This document shows positions 1 through 7,293 of a stretch of DNA of 7,520 nucleotides, in pieces. The first letter of the stretch is position 1. The number at the start of each line of letters is the position of its first letter. The notes under the pieces were generated by a model. That model saw only the letters and a list, made by a program, of their open reading frames with translations. It ran no database searches and had not been told where the DNA came from. Made by a program: the position numbers and the translations under genes. The DNA is from Promethearchaeota archaeon (GTDB lineage Archaea > Asgardarchaeota > Lokiarchaeia > Sigynarchaeales > SOKP01). The DNA is taken from positions 1-7,520 of the forward strand of contig WJKD01000558.1 of NCBI GenBank assembly GCA_014729315.1, read 5' to 3'.

Positions 1-3000
1 ATTATTGAAGATAGAGTTATCTGTAATATTGAATCTAGATGCATATATAAAGTATATTCCATTTTTAGTGTTATTAATTATCTGGTTTGCAATGATATCG
101 TTGTAATTACTTATATCGTTTGATGTAAAGCCACTTCCCTTGTTATGTGACAGAGAATTATTAACGACCTTAATATAATCGCACCAATAGAGAGTATTGA
201 TCCCATCGTTAACATTGTATTCTATAATATTTCCTTCGATTACATTACCTGATGATTCTTCGATATATATTCCATTTCTCTCATTTCGGGTTATATTGTT
301 ATTCAAAATATGATTATTGTCAGATTGAATGCGAATTTGAACACCGTTTCTTAGATTCTTTTCAATGAGGTTTCCTGAAATATTAATATTCTTGCATCTA
401 TGTGATAAATATAAACCGTAAAGATCATTCAAAATTAATTTATTTCCCATTAGCGTACAATTCTCCGATTCCTTTAAATAAATACCATATCTGCGATTGT
501 TCGAACTGATTAATTCATTTAAGGTAATATTATAACATTCATATAATGAAACACCGACTGAGCCGTACGATGTGTTCACATTCTGGACAATTGTATCATT
601 ACATTGGATAAGAATTATCTGTCCGGCGTTCAGAAAGGAATCTGAGTTTAAATTGGTCTGGTTAACATAATAATAGAGATTTTTTTGATTGACTAAATTA
701 GAATTCTTAATAGTGTGAGAACCCAATTCTGAAATATCTCCGGCGAGAAATAACCCACATAAGTTCATTTCATTTGAACAAAGAAAAGAATTAATCGAAT
801 TGTAGATATAAATCCCGTAAATCATATCATTTAACTCGTTCCCTGTAATATTACAATAATCGGAGTTATAATATAAATAAATTCCATATTCACAATTTTT
901 GGAAATAGTGTTATTTGAAATGATGTTTGAGTCTGAAAGATAAGAAATATAAATTCCGTGATGGCAATTGTCGTAAATTTGATTGAAAGAAAGATTGTTA
1001 GCGTTGCATTCGTCATATAGATATATTCCATTGTCTTTGTTGCTATGAATTTGATTTAGGGTGATATTGTTATAAGTGCAATCGTTCTTAAGGAAAATTC
1101 CGTTCATCTCATTCGAAAATATAGTATTATTCATAACTTCATTATAATGGCAATCATAATTGAAGTATATACCTTGTTCTTTATTATAGCTGATAGTATT
1201 ATTTTCGATAAGGTGAAAATTACTATTACTTGACCAAAAATGTATACCGGACTCGTTGTTCAGAGAGACAATATTGCCTAAAATGTTAGTTCTTTTTCCT
1301 CCATTCAATTTTAAGCCGTCTTTGGCATTATTACTAATAATATTATTAATTATACCACAGTCCTCGCAACCAGAAATGTAAAATCCTACTTTATTATAGA
1401 GGGCAAATGAATTGGAAATATTAGAGTAATGATTATTAAGTAGAGACAATCCAGAATCAGAATTATAGCTAATAGTACAATTATCAAATGTGGTGTAATT
1501 ACAATCTGTTAAAGAAAACCCATCTACATTGTCTTTTGCTGTTACATTTGAAATATCGATGTTATGGCTTTCCCTCGAAAATAATCCTATTGAGTTTCCT
1601 TGTAGGATAATATTTGAAATTGTGTGGTTAAATGAACCATAACCCCAATAATGCGTCCCATAGACATAAAGACCTATAGAACAGAAGGAAAAATCTAAAT
1701 TTGCTATAAAAGTATTATTACAATCTATTAAAATTATTTGTCCTGCGTTTAAAAAGTCAGATGTATCTAAATCATTTTTTTCAACATAATAATATACTGG
1801 CTTTCCGTTAACCGTATTGTTAGAGGATAGTAAAATTTCTCTGTGATGGTTAATATTATTTGAGTCTATTAAAAAACCACATCCATGTAATTCGTTATCC
1901 CATAAATTAACTTTTGATACCGCATCTAAATAAATTCCATACAATTGATTACTAGCGAGATAATTATCTAAAATATCAAAATATTTACAAAATTGTGAAT
2001 AGGTTTCGATTTTTATACCAATATCATTTTGATAAATAATATTATTAATGATAACACTATATTCACAGCCATCTATGAAATATATACCAATATTATCATT
2101 GTTGTAAATTGTGTTGTTTAAAACTACGCTAACTTCACAAGATTCCTCTATATATATCCCATCGCTATTATCATGTATAGTATTATTTAAGATTGCGTTA
2201 CAATCGCTAAAAGTCGAAATAAGGATTCCCTTTCTGTCATTTCTCATCACGGAATTATTAAACAAATAATTCTCATAACAGTCATCTACCAAGTATATAC
2301 CATGCATACTTCGGTTAACGATATTATTTTCGATGTTATTATTACTACAGTTATTTTCTAACTGGATAGCACCTCTATTATATGAATCAAACCTACCAAT
2401 ACCGTGTAAATTATTATTTAGAATCGTATTATTATTGCAGAAATTCTTTAAGTAAATACCATTTCTCATATAAAAACTAACATAAGGATAATCTTCAAAT
2501 AAATAATTTCCCACTATTGTATTATTAGAGCAGGAATTCTTAAGAAATATTCCAATGCGGTTAATATCTACAAATTTGTTATCTTGTAAGCGACTATTAT
2601 TCACATTATTCAATTTAATTCCTGCATCTTCAGAGGATAATCCAGTATTGCGAATTGTGCAATTTCGGATAATGAAATATGTGCTTGAATTTGCAATCGT
2701 TATAGCACTACCCGATCCAACAGGATTGATAGTGAGATTTTCTATAATATAGGGATTATCCCAAGTACCTGCCCCACTACACCAATCGTAAGTCGAATTA
2801 ACATAGGTCCAATTACAAGAAGGATTGATATCATCGATAATTAAATTTGTTATATCCCAATAGTCTGATGTTTTTTGATCAATAGTAGAATTTTTATTCG
2901 AGATATCTCTCGTTTCCTCGGTCGTGTCGCTATTATTAAAAATAAACACCATAAAACACATGACCATTATTATCAAGAAGAAACGTTCTAAATGCCTATT

Positions 3001-3006
3001 GTTCAT
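1..3006 (-). CDS. Giant parallel beta-helix (PbH1/NosD-like) surface protein, C-terminus beyond window
   Basis: The frame is open from an ATG at 3006 to the left edge: 1002 codons read through with no stop, so this is a 3'-truncated view of an intact gene. Residues 1-8 (MNNRHLER) and the hydrophobic run 9-23 form a signal peptide. A conserved entry block follows (DYWDITN, NPSCNW, WCSGAGTWDNPYIIEN, about residues 48-108). The rest is some 33 rungs of 22-24 residues with the pattern NNTIxxNxIxxNxxGIYLxxxC, typical of right-handed parallel beta-helix repeats (PbH1, NosD families). Two non-rung blocks interrupt them: NTVNGKPVYYYV to NAGQIILIDC (about 397-429) and SHTI to NAGQIILIQC (about 763-802). 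Many N-x-S/T sequons suggest an N-glycosylated extracellular protein. A GGGA (3012-3015) lies 5 nt before the ATG. It is paralogous to the gene at 3739-7278, and by analogy the missing end should hold a NosD-type block, a membrane helix and a cytosolic tail. No catalytic residues are recognisable; ligand and function are unknown. Confidence 0.93.
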   Translation of the reverse strand, partial: MNNRHLERFFLIIMVMCFMVFIFNNSDTTEETRDISNKNSTIDQKTSDYWDITNLIIDDINPSCNWTYVNSTYDWCSGAGTWDNPYIIENLTINPVGSGSAITIANSSTYFIIRNCTIRNTGLSSEDAGIKLNNVNNSRLQDNKFVDINRIGIFLKNSCSNNTIVGNYLFEDYPYVSFYMRNGIYLKNFCNNNTILNNNLHGIGRFDSYNRGAIQLENNCSNNNIENNIVNRSMHGIYLVDDCYENYLFNNSVMRNDRKGILISTFSDCNAILNNTIHDNSDGIYIEESCEVSVVLNNTIYNNDNIGIYFIDGCEYSVIINNIIYQNDIGIKIETYSQFCKYFDILDNYLASNQLYGIYLDAVSKVNLWDNELHGCGFLIDSNNINHHREILLSSNNTVNGKPVYYYVEKNDLDTSDFLNAGQIILIDCNNTFIANLDFSFCSIGLYVYGTHYWGYGSFNHTISNIILQGNSIGLFSRESHNIDISNVTAKDNVDGFSLTDCNYTTFDNCTISYNSDSGLSLLNNHYSNISNSFALYNKVGFYISGCEDCGIINNIISNNAKDGLKLNGGKRTNILGNIVSLNNESGIHFWSSNSNFHLIENNTISYNKEQGIYFNYDCHYNEVMNNTIFSNEMNGIFLKNDCTYNNITLNQIHSNKDNGIYLYDECNANNLSFNQIYDNCHHGIYISYLSDSNIISNNTISKNCEYGIYLYYNSDYCNITGNELNDMIYGIYIYNSINSFLCSNEMNLCGLFLAGDISELGSHTIKNSNLVNQKNLYYYVNQTNLNSDSFLNAGQIILIQCNDTIVQNVNTSYGSVGVSLYECYNITLNELISSNNRRYGIYLKESENCTLMGNKLILNDLYGLYLSHRCKNINISGNLIEKNLRNGVQIRIQSDNNHILNNNITRNERNGIYIEESSGNVIEGNIIEYNVNDGINTLYWCDYIKVVNNSLSHNKGSGFTSNDISNYNDIIANQIINNTKNGIYFIYASRFNITDNSIFNN
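494..611 (-). repeat. 118-bp direct repeat, copy 1 (inside the beta-helix gene at 1-3006)
   Basis: This stretch is identical base for base to 4892-5009, same orientation, constant offset 4398. It encodes about residues 800-838 of the left beta-helix protein (around QCNDTIVQNVNTSY and NELISSNNRR). Identity stops abruptly: position 493 differs from 4891 and 612 differs from 5010. By hand, the next 69 bases on the high side are about 80% identical, and the low side is lower still. Zero synonymous change over 118 bp in otherwise diverged paralogues points to recent gene conversion rather than selection on the protein alone. Confidence 0.9.
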
Positions 3007-3021
3007 TTTATTCCCGTTTTT

Positions 3022-3456
3022 TTAATAATTGAGATTATTTGGATAATAGGTAATTTGATTATTTTTTCTTACTTCTTGGATGTATCGAATCCTTTTTAGA
3101 AATGTGAGGTGCCAAATCATTTGATTTTTAGTTAAATTAAGTTCTTTACACAGCTCTTCAAGCGTCTTACCCGGATTATCGTCTATATAATAAAATATTG
3201 ATTTTCGATCCACGACAAAGTTCAACGAATCTTCTGTTTTATCTACGGTAAGCATAATCTGCTTACTTTTAATCAAGGATTTTAAAGTATATTCTATTTG
3301 CTCTTTATCTACATAGAACACATTATTGATATCTTTGTATATTTCCTTGATTATTCTTTTCACTGTGAGATTAGAATATTTTTTTAACAATAGTTGAACA
3401 CGTTTCGAAATTTCCTCTTCTAATTCTTGATACACGCTAATCATCATAATATTCAC
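3022..3456 (-). CDS. Small tandem winged-helix (wHTH) protein, putative transcriptional regulator
   Basis: This is a complete soluble protein of 144 residues counted from GTG (3456), or 141 from ATG (3447). The C-terminal half is a good winged helix: helix 1 about residues 84-93, helix 2 TLEELCKELN (98-107), recognition helix TKNQMIWHLTFLKRI (109-123), and a beta wing rich in K/R/N/Q ending ITYYP (125-139). The N-terminal half (about 10-72: helices around ISKRVQLLLKKY, VKRIIKEIYKDI and IEYTLKSLIKSK, then IMLTVDK) looks like a second, more diverged winged helix. There is no membrane segment, no ligand domain and no metal-site cluster. Archaeal proteins of this build are usually DNA-binding regulators (MarR/ArsR-like fold); that is family knowledge, and the target is unknown. 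The stop lies 15 nt before the beta-helix gene at 3006, implying one transcript. The protein is 44/74 identical (hand count, ungapped) to the partial product at 7294-7520. A protein-protein role using the winged helices cannot be excluded. Confidence 0.88.
   Translation of the reverse strand: MNIMMISVYQELEEEISKRVQLLLKKYSNLTVKRIIKEIYKDINNVFYVDKEQIEYTLKSLIKSKQIMLTVDKTEDSLNFVVDRKSIFYYIDDNPGKTLEELCKELNLTKNQMIWHLTFLKRIRYIQEVRKNNQITYYPNNLNY
3442..3456 (-). promoter_or_regulatory. Start region of the winged-helix gene: GTG versus ATG choice
   Basis: The longest frame begins with GTG at 3456-3454, preceded by a stop at 3471-3469. The GTGA at 3456-3453 also matches the end of an archaeal Shine-Dalgarno (GGTGA) and sits 5 nt before an ATG at 3447-3445, with another ATG at 3444-3442. 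The region before the GTG (AACCTTTTT) has no ribosome site of its own. The ATG at 3447 is therefore the better start, giving 141 residues, with the GTG acting as part of the ribosome site. Confidence 0.5.
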
Positions 3457-3489
3457 AAAAAGGTTTTTTTAATATACTCACACAATGAA

Positions 3490-3536
3490 AATATTATAAA
3501 TCCCATTGGACTAATGTTGAAATATATAAGATTTCT
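3490..3536 (-). promoter_or_regulatory. Candidate archaeal promoter (BRE/TATA) for the winged-helix/beta-helix operon
   Basis: On the minus strand, AGAAAT (3536-3531) is followed directly by CTTATATATTT (3530-3520). This resembles a purine-rich BRE plus an archaeal TATA box and would place transcription start near 3495-3500, leaving a leader of roughly 40-50 nt. A second box, TTTATAATATT (3500-3490), would place the start near 3470 with a short leader. The first is closer to consensus. In such AT-rich DNA a TATA-like match is cheap, so confidence is limited. Confidence 0.4.
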
Positions 3537-3597
3537 GGTCTAATAATCGAGAATAAATTTTTATTTTTGGAATTGAATCCAGGATTTATCAACAAAT

Positions 3598-3611
3598 AGA
3601 ATTGGAATTCT
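3598..3611. promoter_or_regulatory. Short inverted repeat, possible operator
   Basis: AGAATTGGAATTCT has perfect 6-bp arms (AGAATT/AATTCT) around a 2-bp centre and lies about 70 bp upstream of the better TATA-like element. Dyads of this size are common binding sites for dimeric winged-helix proteins, so self-regulation by the adjacent gene is conceivable. The AT-rich setting makes a chance dyad quite possible, and a site this far upstream would suit activation more than simple repression. Confidence 0.25.
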
Positions 3612-3738
3612 CAAGAATCAAATAAAGATAAGATAGAGAAAAATTGGTTATTTTAAGAACAAAATTAATCTAATTTTATGAAATGTAGATTTAATTTATG
3701 ATTTATATTACTAAGAATTAAGAAATAGATATGTTAAA

Positions 3739-6700
3739 TTAATCGAGGTTATTTAATAATTCATTTAATAAGTTCTTCCTATCTTTTTTATTCATAGAAA
3801 TAATTTCTTTCAAGAATATCTTTTTTTCATCCCGAGATAATTTAATCTTATCTATCTTACGTAGTTCCTCATCGTCTAATATGGTCGTGACTAACTTATC
3901 CCCGTCAGGAATGTCGTCAACTGAAATATCGCTTTCGAGGTATGTTTTAATTAATGGGTTTTCGTTCAATGTGTCTTTGTAAATTTTTTCAAATCTCCTC
4001 GGAAGTTGATACGATTCCCTCTTGATGGGGGAATATTGTTCGTATTCTTCTACTATGGACTTTAACTCTTTTTGCGCTTCTTTTTCAGAGTTAAATTCAG
4101 ACAATTGAGAAGGACTATCATCTTTAATCTCTGATTCTGAAACTTCCTTTTCTTTTTTGAGTGGATCTAAAAGAGGTTCCTCCCTAAATTTTTTCTTACC
4201 AATATTTGCAGGATGTCTATTGGAATACACGTGGAGCGCATAATACGACGCAATTAACCCAGCTGCTATTAAGCAACCGATAATAATTAGGCCAAAAGCG
4301 ATTTCGTATGGGGTATCATCCTCATCATATCCAGAGCTGTCATCTCCACCATCTACGATTGGGGAAGGAATTGACCAAATAGGGAAATTATCCATTGAAT
4401 TAGCTGTTCCTGGAATATAATAGGGTATATCTCCTATTCCATTTGCATCGTTATCGAATCCCTCATAGTCGTCCCAATAATTTCCTAATGAGCCATTATC
4501 CCAAAAATTAGAGGTCCCGTTATCTTCTGCATTAAGACCATTCGTTCGAAAATCATTATGATATATCTGACAATAGCTTGTTGATTCTATATAGACTCCC
4601 CGTAAACTATTTGCAAAAATATTATTATTAGAGATATTACAATAATCGCTACTATCGTGGAGATAAATGCCAATCTCGCCGTTTTGAGTAACATTATTAT
4701 CTAAGATTTGATTATTCGTGGAGCTATAGCGCATCTGGATACCATTTTTTAAGTTATAATTAATTTGATTTCTTGAAATATTATTATGCTGACAAAGATA
4801 ATACAGAAATATACCCCCAAAAGCATTATATTCCATGCTGTTTTCTAATAATGTACAATTTTCAGTTTCTTTGAGATAAACTCCGTATCTTCGATTGTTC
4901 GAACTGATTAATTCATTTAAGGTAATATTATAACATTCATATAATGAAACACCGACTGAGCCGTACGATGTGTTCACATTCTGGACAATTGTATCATTAC
5001 ATTGGATAAAAATTATCTGTCCAGCGTTCATAAAGGAATTCGGGCTCAAATTAGTCTGATTGACGTAATAATAGAGCTTCTTTTGATTTATCATATTGGT
5101 ATCGTCAATGGTGTGTGAACCCATTTCGGAAATCGTTCCAGAGAGAAGCAACCCGCATAAAACCATTTCATTTTGGGACACGTTATTATCTGAGGAATCT
5201 AAAATATGGATCCCGTAATTAGCATTTTCTACGATATTTCCTATTAAAATCGAATTTTGGCAGTCATCTTCAATACGAATTCCGGTACCATCATTACCAT
5301 AAAGCGTATTATTCGAAATTATATTTGATTCTGAAGAATATATATAGATTCCATGGTTAGTGTTTTCATAAACTTGGTTTAACGAGATATTATTTTCATC
5401 GCAACCATCGAATATATTCCTATTAAGAAATATTCCGTTTTCTCCATTATGATGAATTTGATTTAATGTAATATTATTTCTATTACAGTCATCATAAAGG
5501 AAAATTCCACTTTTCCCATTATTATAAATATAATTTTCACTTATAATATTATCTTGATTATCCCATTCGAAATAGATTCCATGTTCTAGATTATATGATA
5601 ACGTATTATTTAAAATCGTCAGATGGCTATCAAAGCTATAATAAAGATATATTCCTGATTTGTTATTATATATAATTTTATTTCTGAAAATGAAATTATT
5701 TATCCCGCCCAACGTATGTAGAATTCCGTTATATGCATTATTACTAATTGTATTATTCAAAATCTTATTATAGTCACAATCGCTAAGAGAGATTCCATCC
5801 CCTAAATTAAATTGTATATAATTATTTGTTATATTAATATTATAGCATCCATTCATATCGATACCACTTATGCTATTCTTATTTAGAGTACAATTTTTAA
5901 TCGAAGAATTAGAACAAGAAAATAAGAAAATACCCTTACTGTTATTTTTTGCAGTTATATTTGAAAAACTAATGTTATAACTATTTCTTGAATAAACTCC
6001 TTCTAAATTTCCTTTTAACGTAACATTCGAAATCGAAATATTAAAAGAGCTGCCACTATTGCCTCCATCCGCAACTTTAGATATATAGATCCCTCGAGAA
6101 CAGAAAGAAAAATCAAAATTTGCTAAATGAGTATGATTACAATCTATTAAAATTATTTGCCCCGCGTTAAAAAAGTCGGTGCTGTCTAGCCCTGCTTCCT
6201 CTACATAATAATAAACATTTTTTCCGTTGACTGTATTATTAATTGATAACAAAAGATCTCTATGATATGTTATGTTAGATGATTCTATCCTAAATCCACA
6301 ATTATATAGTTCATTTTTCCATATCTTAGAATACCTAGAATTTGATATACTAATTCCATACTCAGAATTATTATGTAACTTATTATTATGTACTTCTAGA
6401 TAATTATTATTATCAGATAAGATGCCAAATTCGATTCCGTTCTTATTAAAATCGATCGTATTATTATATATGATATTTTTATCACAATGAGAATAAAGAT
6501 AAATTCCATTTTCGCTATTAGAAATTAAAGAATTATTAAAGAGAGTATTTTTATCACAACTATTATTTAAAGAAATACCATGCTTACTACGATTGACTAA
6601 GTTGTTTATGATTTGGTTATCATTGCAGTTATTCTTTAAATGGATTGCACCTGCATCATAACCACCTAATCTATTAATCCCTTGTAAATTATTATTTTTA

Positions 6701-7278
6701 ATAGTATTGTTGGAACATTTTTCATTTAAATAAATACCATAAAGTGATTTATTTGGATCTTCCTCGAATAGACTATTATTATATATGGTATTGTTCATAC
6801 AAGAATCCTTGAGATAGATGCCAATTTGATTGAAATCTGAGAAAGTATTACCTATTATCCCACTATTATTCACATTTATTAATTTAATTCCCGAATCTTC
6901 AGCTAAACTTCCAGTATTTATAATGGTACAATTTCTAATTAAGAAATAAACACTTGAATTAGCAACTGTAATTCCTGTATTATTGTTTCCTCCATCAATC
7001 GTAATGTTTTCGATTATATAAGGATCTTCCCATGTTCCCGCCCCATTACACCAGAAGTTAGAAGAGTTCGTCAAAGACCAGTTCATTGAGGGATTTGAAT
7101 CGTCAATATATATAGGACTCGTCATTTCCCAATAATCCGAAGGTTTTATATTTAAATTTTGATCAGAATTAATATCAATGCCTTTAGAATCTCGAGTAGG
7201 ATGATTATTAAAACTCAAAGATAGGAGGAAAATTAACACTAGCCCAAGAAGTCCTAATTCCAATCTTCTAATTTTCAT
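3739..7278 (-). CDS. Giant parallel beta-helix (PbH1/NosD-like) membrane-anchored surface protein
   Basis: Complete, 1179 residues. Residues 1-7 (MKIRRLE) and the hydrophobic run 8-23 form a signal peptide. The entry block (DYWEMTSPIYIDD, NPSMNW, WCNGAGTWEDPYIIEN) is followed by about 30 beta-helix rungs of 22-24 residues (GIYLxxxC..NTIxxN). Two non-rung blocks interrupt them, NNTVNGKNVYYYV to NAGQIILIDC (347-380) and GSHTI to NAGQIIFIQC (about 720-766). A NosD-type closing block (NFWDNGSLGNYWDDY, then DNDANGIGD, resembling a Ca-binding loop) lies at about 924-968. Next come an acidic linker, one transmembrane helix (about 993-1015) and a charged, largely helical tail of about 164 residues (1016-1179). 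The basic residues after the helix place the tail in the cytosol, so topology is type I. Many N-x-S/T sequons suggest glycosylation. AGGAT (7288-7292) lies 9 nt before the ATG and the upstream winged-helix stop is 15 nt away. NosD itself serves nitrous-oxide reductase maturation, but no nos genes are here; only the fold is shared. Ligand and function are unknown. Confidence 0.95.
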   Translation of the reverse strand: MKIRRLELGLLGLVLIFLLSLSFNNHPTRDSKGIDINSDQNLNIKPSDYWEMTSPIYIDDSNPSMNWSLTNSSNFWCNGAGTWEDPYIIENITIDGGNNNTGITVANSSVYFLIRNCTIINTGSLAEDSGIKLINVNNSGIIGNTFSDFNQIGIYLKDSCMNNTIYNNSLFEEDPNKSLYGIYLNEKCSNNTIKNNNLQGINRLGGYDAGAIHLKNNCNDNQIINNLVNRSKHGISLNNSCDKNTLFNNSLISNSENGIYLYSHCDKNIIYNNTIDFNKNGIEFGILSDNNNYLEVHNNKLHNNSEYGISISNSRYSKIWKNELYNCGFRIESSNITYHRDLLLSINNTVNGKNVYYYVEEAGLDSTDFFNAGQIILIDCNHTHLANFDFSFCSRGIYISKVADGGNSGSSFNISISNVTLKGNLEGVYSRNSYNISFSNITAKNNSKGIFLFSCSNSSIKNCTLNKNSISGIDMNGCYNINITNNYIQFNLGDGISLSDCDYNKILNNTISNNAYNGILHTLGGINNFIFRNKIIYNNKSGIYLYYSFDSHLTILNNTLSYNLEHGIYFEWDNQDNIISENYIYNNGKSGIFLYDDCNRNNITLNQIHHNGENGIFLNRNIFDGCDENNISLNQVYENTNHGIYIYSSESNIISNNTLYGNDGTGIRIEDDCQNSILIGNIVENANYGIHILDSSDNNVSQNEMVLCGLLLSGTISEMGSHTIDDTNMINQKKLYYYVNQTNLSPNSFMNAGQIIFIQCNDTIVQNVNTSYGSVGVSLYECYNITLNELISSNNRRYGVYLKETENCTLLENSMEYNAFGGIFLYYLCQHNNISRNQINYNLKNGIQMRYSSTNNQILDNNVTQNGEIGIYLHDSSDYCNISNNNIFANSLRGVYIESTSYCQIYHNDFRTNGLNAEDNGTSNFWDNGSLGNYWDDYEGFDNDANGIGDIPYYIPGTANSMDNFPIWSIPSPIVDGGDDSSGYDEDDTPYEIAFGLIIIGCLIAAGLIASYYALHVYSNRHPANIGKKKFREEPLLDPLKKEKEVSESEIKDDSPSQLSEFNSEKEAQKELKSIVEEYEQYSPIKRESYQLPRRFEKIYKDTLNENPLIKTYLESDISVDDIPDGDKLVTTILDDEELRKIDKIKLSRDEKKIFLKEIISMNKKDRKNLLNELLNNLD
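4892..5009 (-). repeat. 118-bp direct repeat, copy 2 (inside the beta-helix gene at 3739-7278)
   Basis: Second copy of the tract at 494-611, encoding about residues 757-796 of the complete beta-helix protein, directly after the second NAGQ block. Because the offset is a multiple of three and both genes are on the same strand, the copies are in the same codon phase. Which copy was donor cannot be told from this window. Confidence 0.9.
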
Positions 7279-7293
7279 TGTTTTTGTATCCTA

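Larger units (their letters stand above)
3457..3738. other. Intergenic region between the two modules
   Basis: This 282-nt, strongly AT-rich gap is the only sizeable non-coding stretch in the window. I see no ORF, tRNA or structured RNA in it. On the minus strand it first serves as the 3' flank of the gene ending at 3739. There is no strong hairpin there; the best archaeal-style U-tract is a weak run of five (3639-3643), a poor terminator candidate. It then serves as the promoter region of the winged-helix gene starting at 3456 or 3447. It also holds a short dyad (3598-3611) and two copies of TTGGAATT (3567-3574 and 3602-3609), 35 bp apart. Its length and TATA-like elements suggest the left module has its own promoter rather than relying on read-through. 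Confidence 0.7.

Noticed and set aside
831..1031. 66-codon minus-strand open frame
   Set aside because: It lies in another frame inside the long open beta-helix gene at 1-3006, which continues unbroken across it; its low-complexity I/T-rich product is a frame shadow of the repeats.
2555..2752. 65-codon plus-strand open frame
   Set aside because: It is antisense to the conserved N-terminal part of the left beta-helix gene and has no recognisable domain or ribosome site.
1..3006. Possible pseudogene or frameshift in the left beta-helix gene
   Set aside because: I read every in-frame triplet from 3006 to the edge and found no TAA, TAG or TGA; the repeat pattern continues to the last codon.
3022..3456. 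ESCRT-II (Vps25-like) tandem winged-helix subunit, tempting in an Asgard-like genome
   Set aside because: The tandem winged-helix build alone is not specific, no ESCRT neighbours are present, and the C-terminal helix-turn-helix with a basic wing fits a DNA-binding protein better.
3574..3584. AATCCAGGATT palindrome as a terminator hairpin
   Set aside because: The arms are 5 bp with a 1-nt centre, which cannot form an RNA hairpin, and no U-tract follows; as an operator it is too short to support.
4501..7100. Regularly spaced similar DNA motifs (about 66-72 nt), suggesting CRISPR or satellite repeats
   Set aside because: The units are degenerate, in phase with codons, and explained by 22-24-residue beta-helix rungs; there are no identical repeats separated by unique spacers.
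3739..7278. True NosD (nitrous-oxide reductase maturation) or a polysaccharide lyase
   Set aside because: There are no other nos genes, no recognisable catalytic Asp/Lys/Arg set, and a membrane anchor with a cytosolic tail that NosD lacks; only the fold and the closing block are shared.
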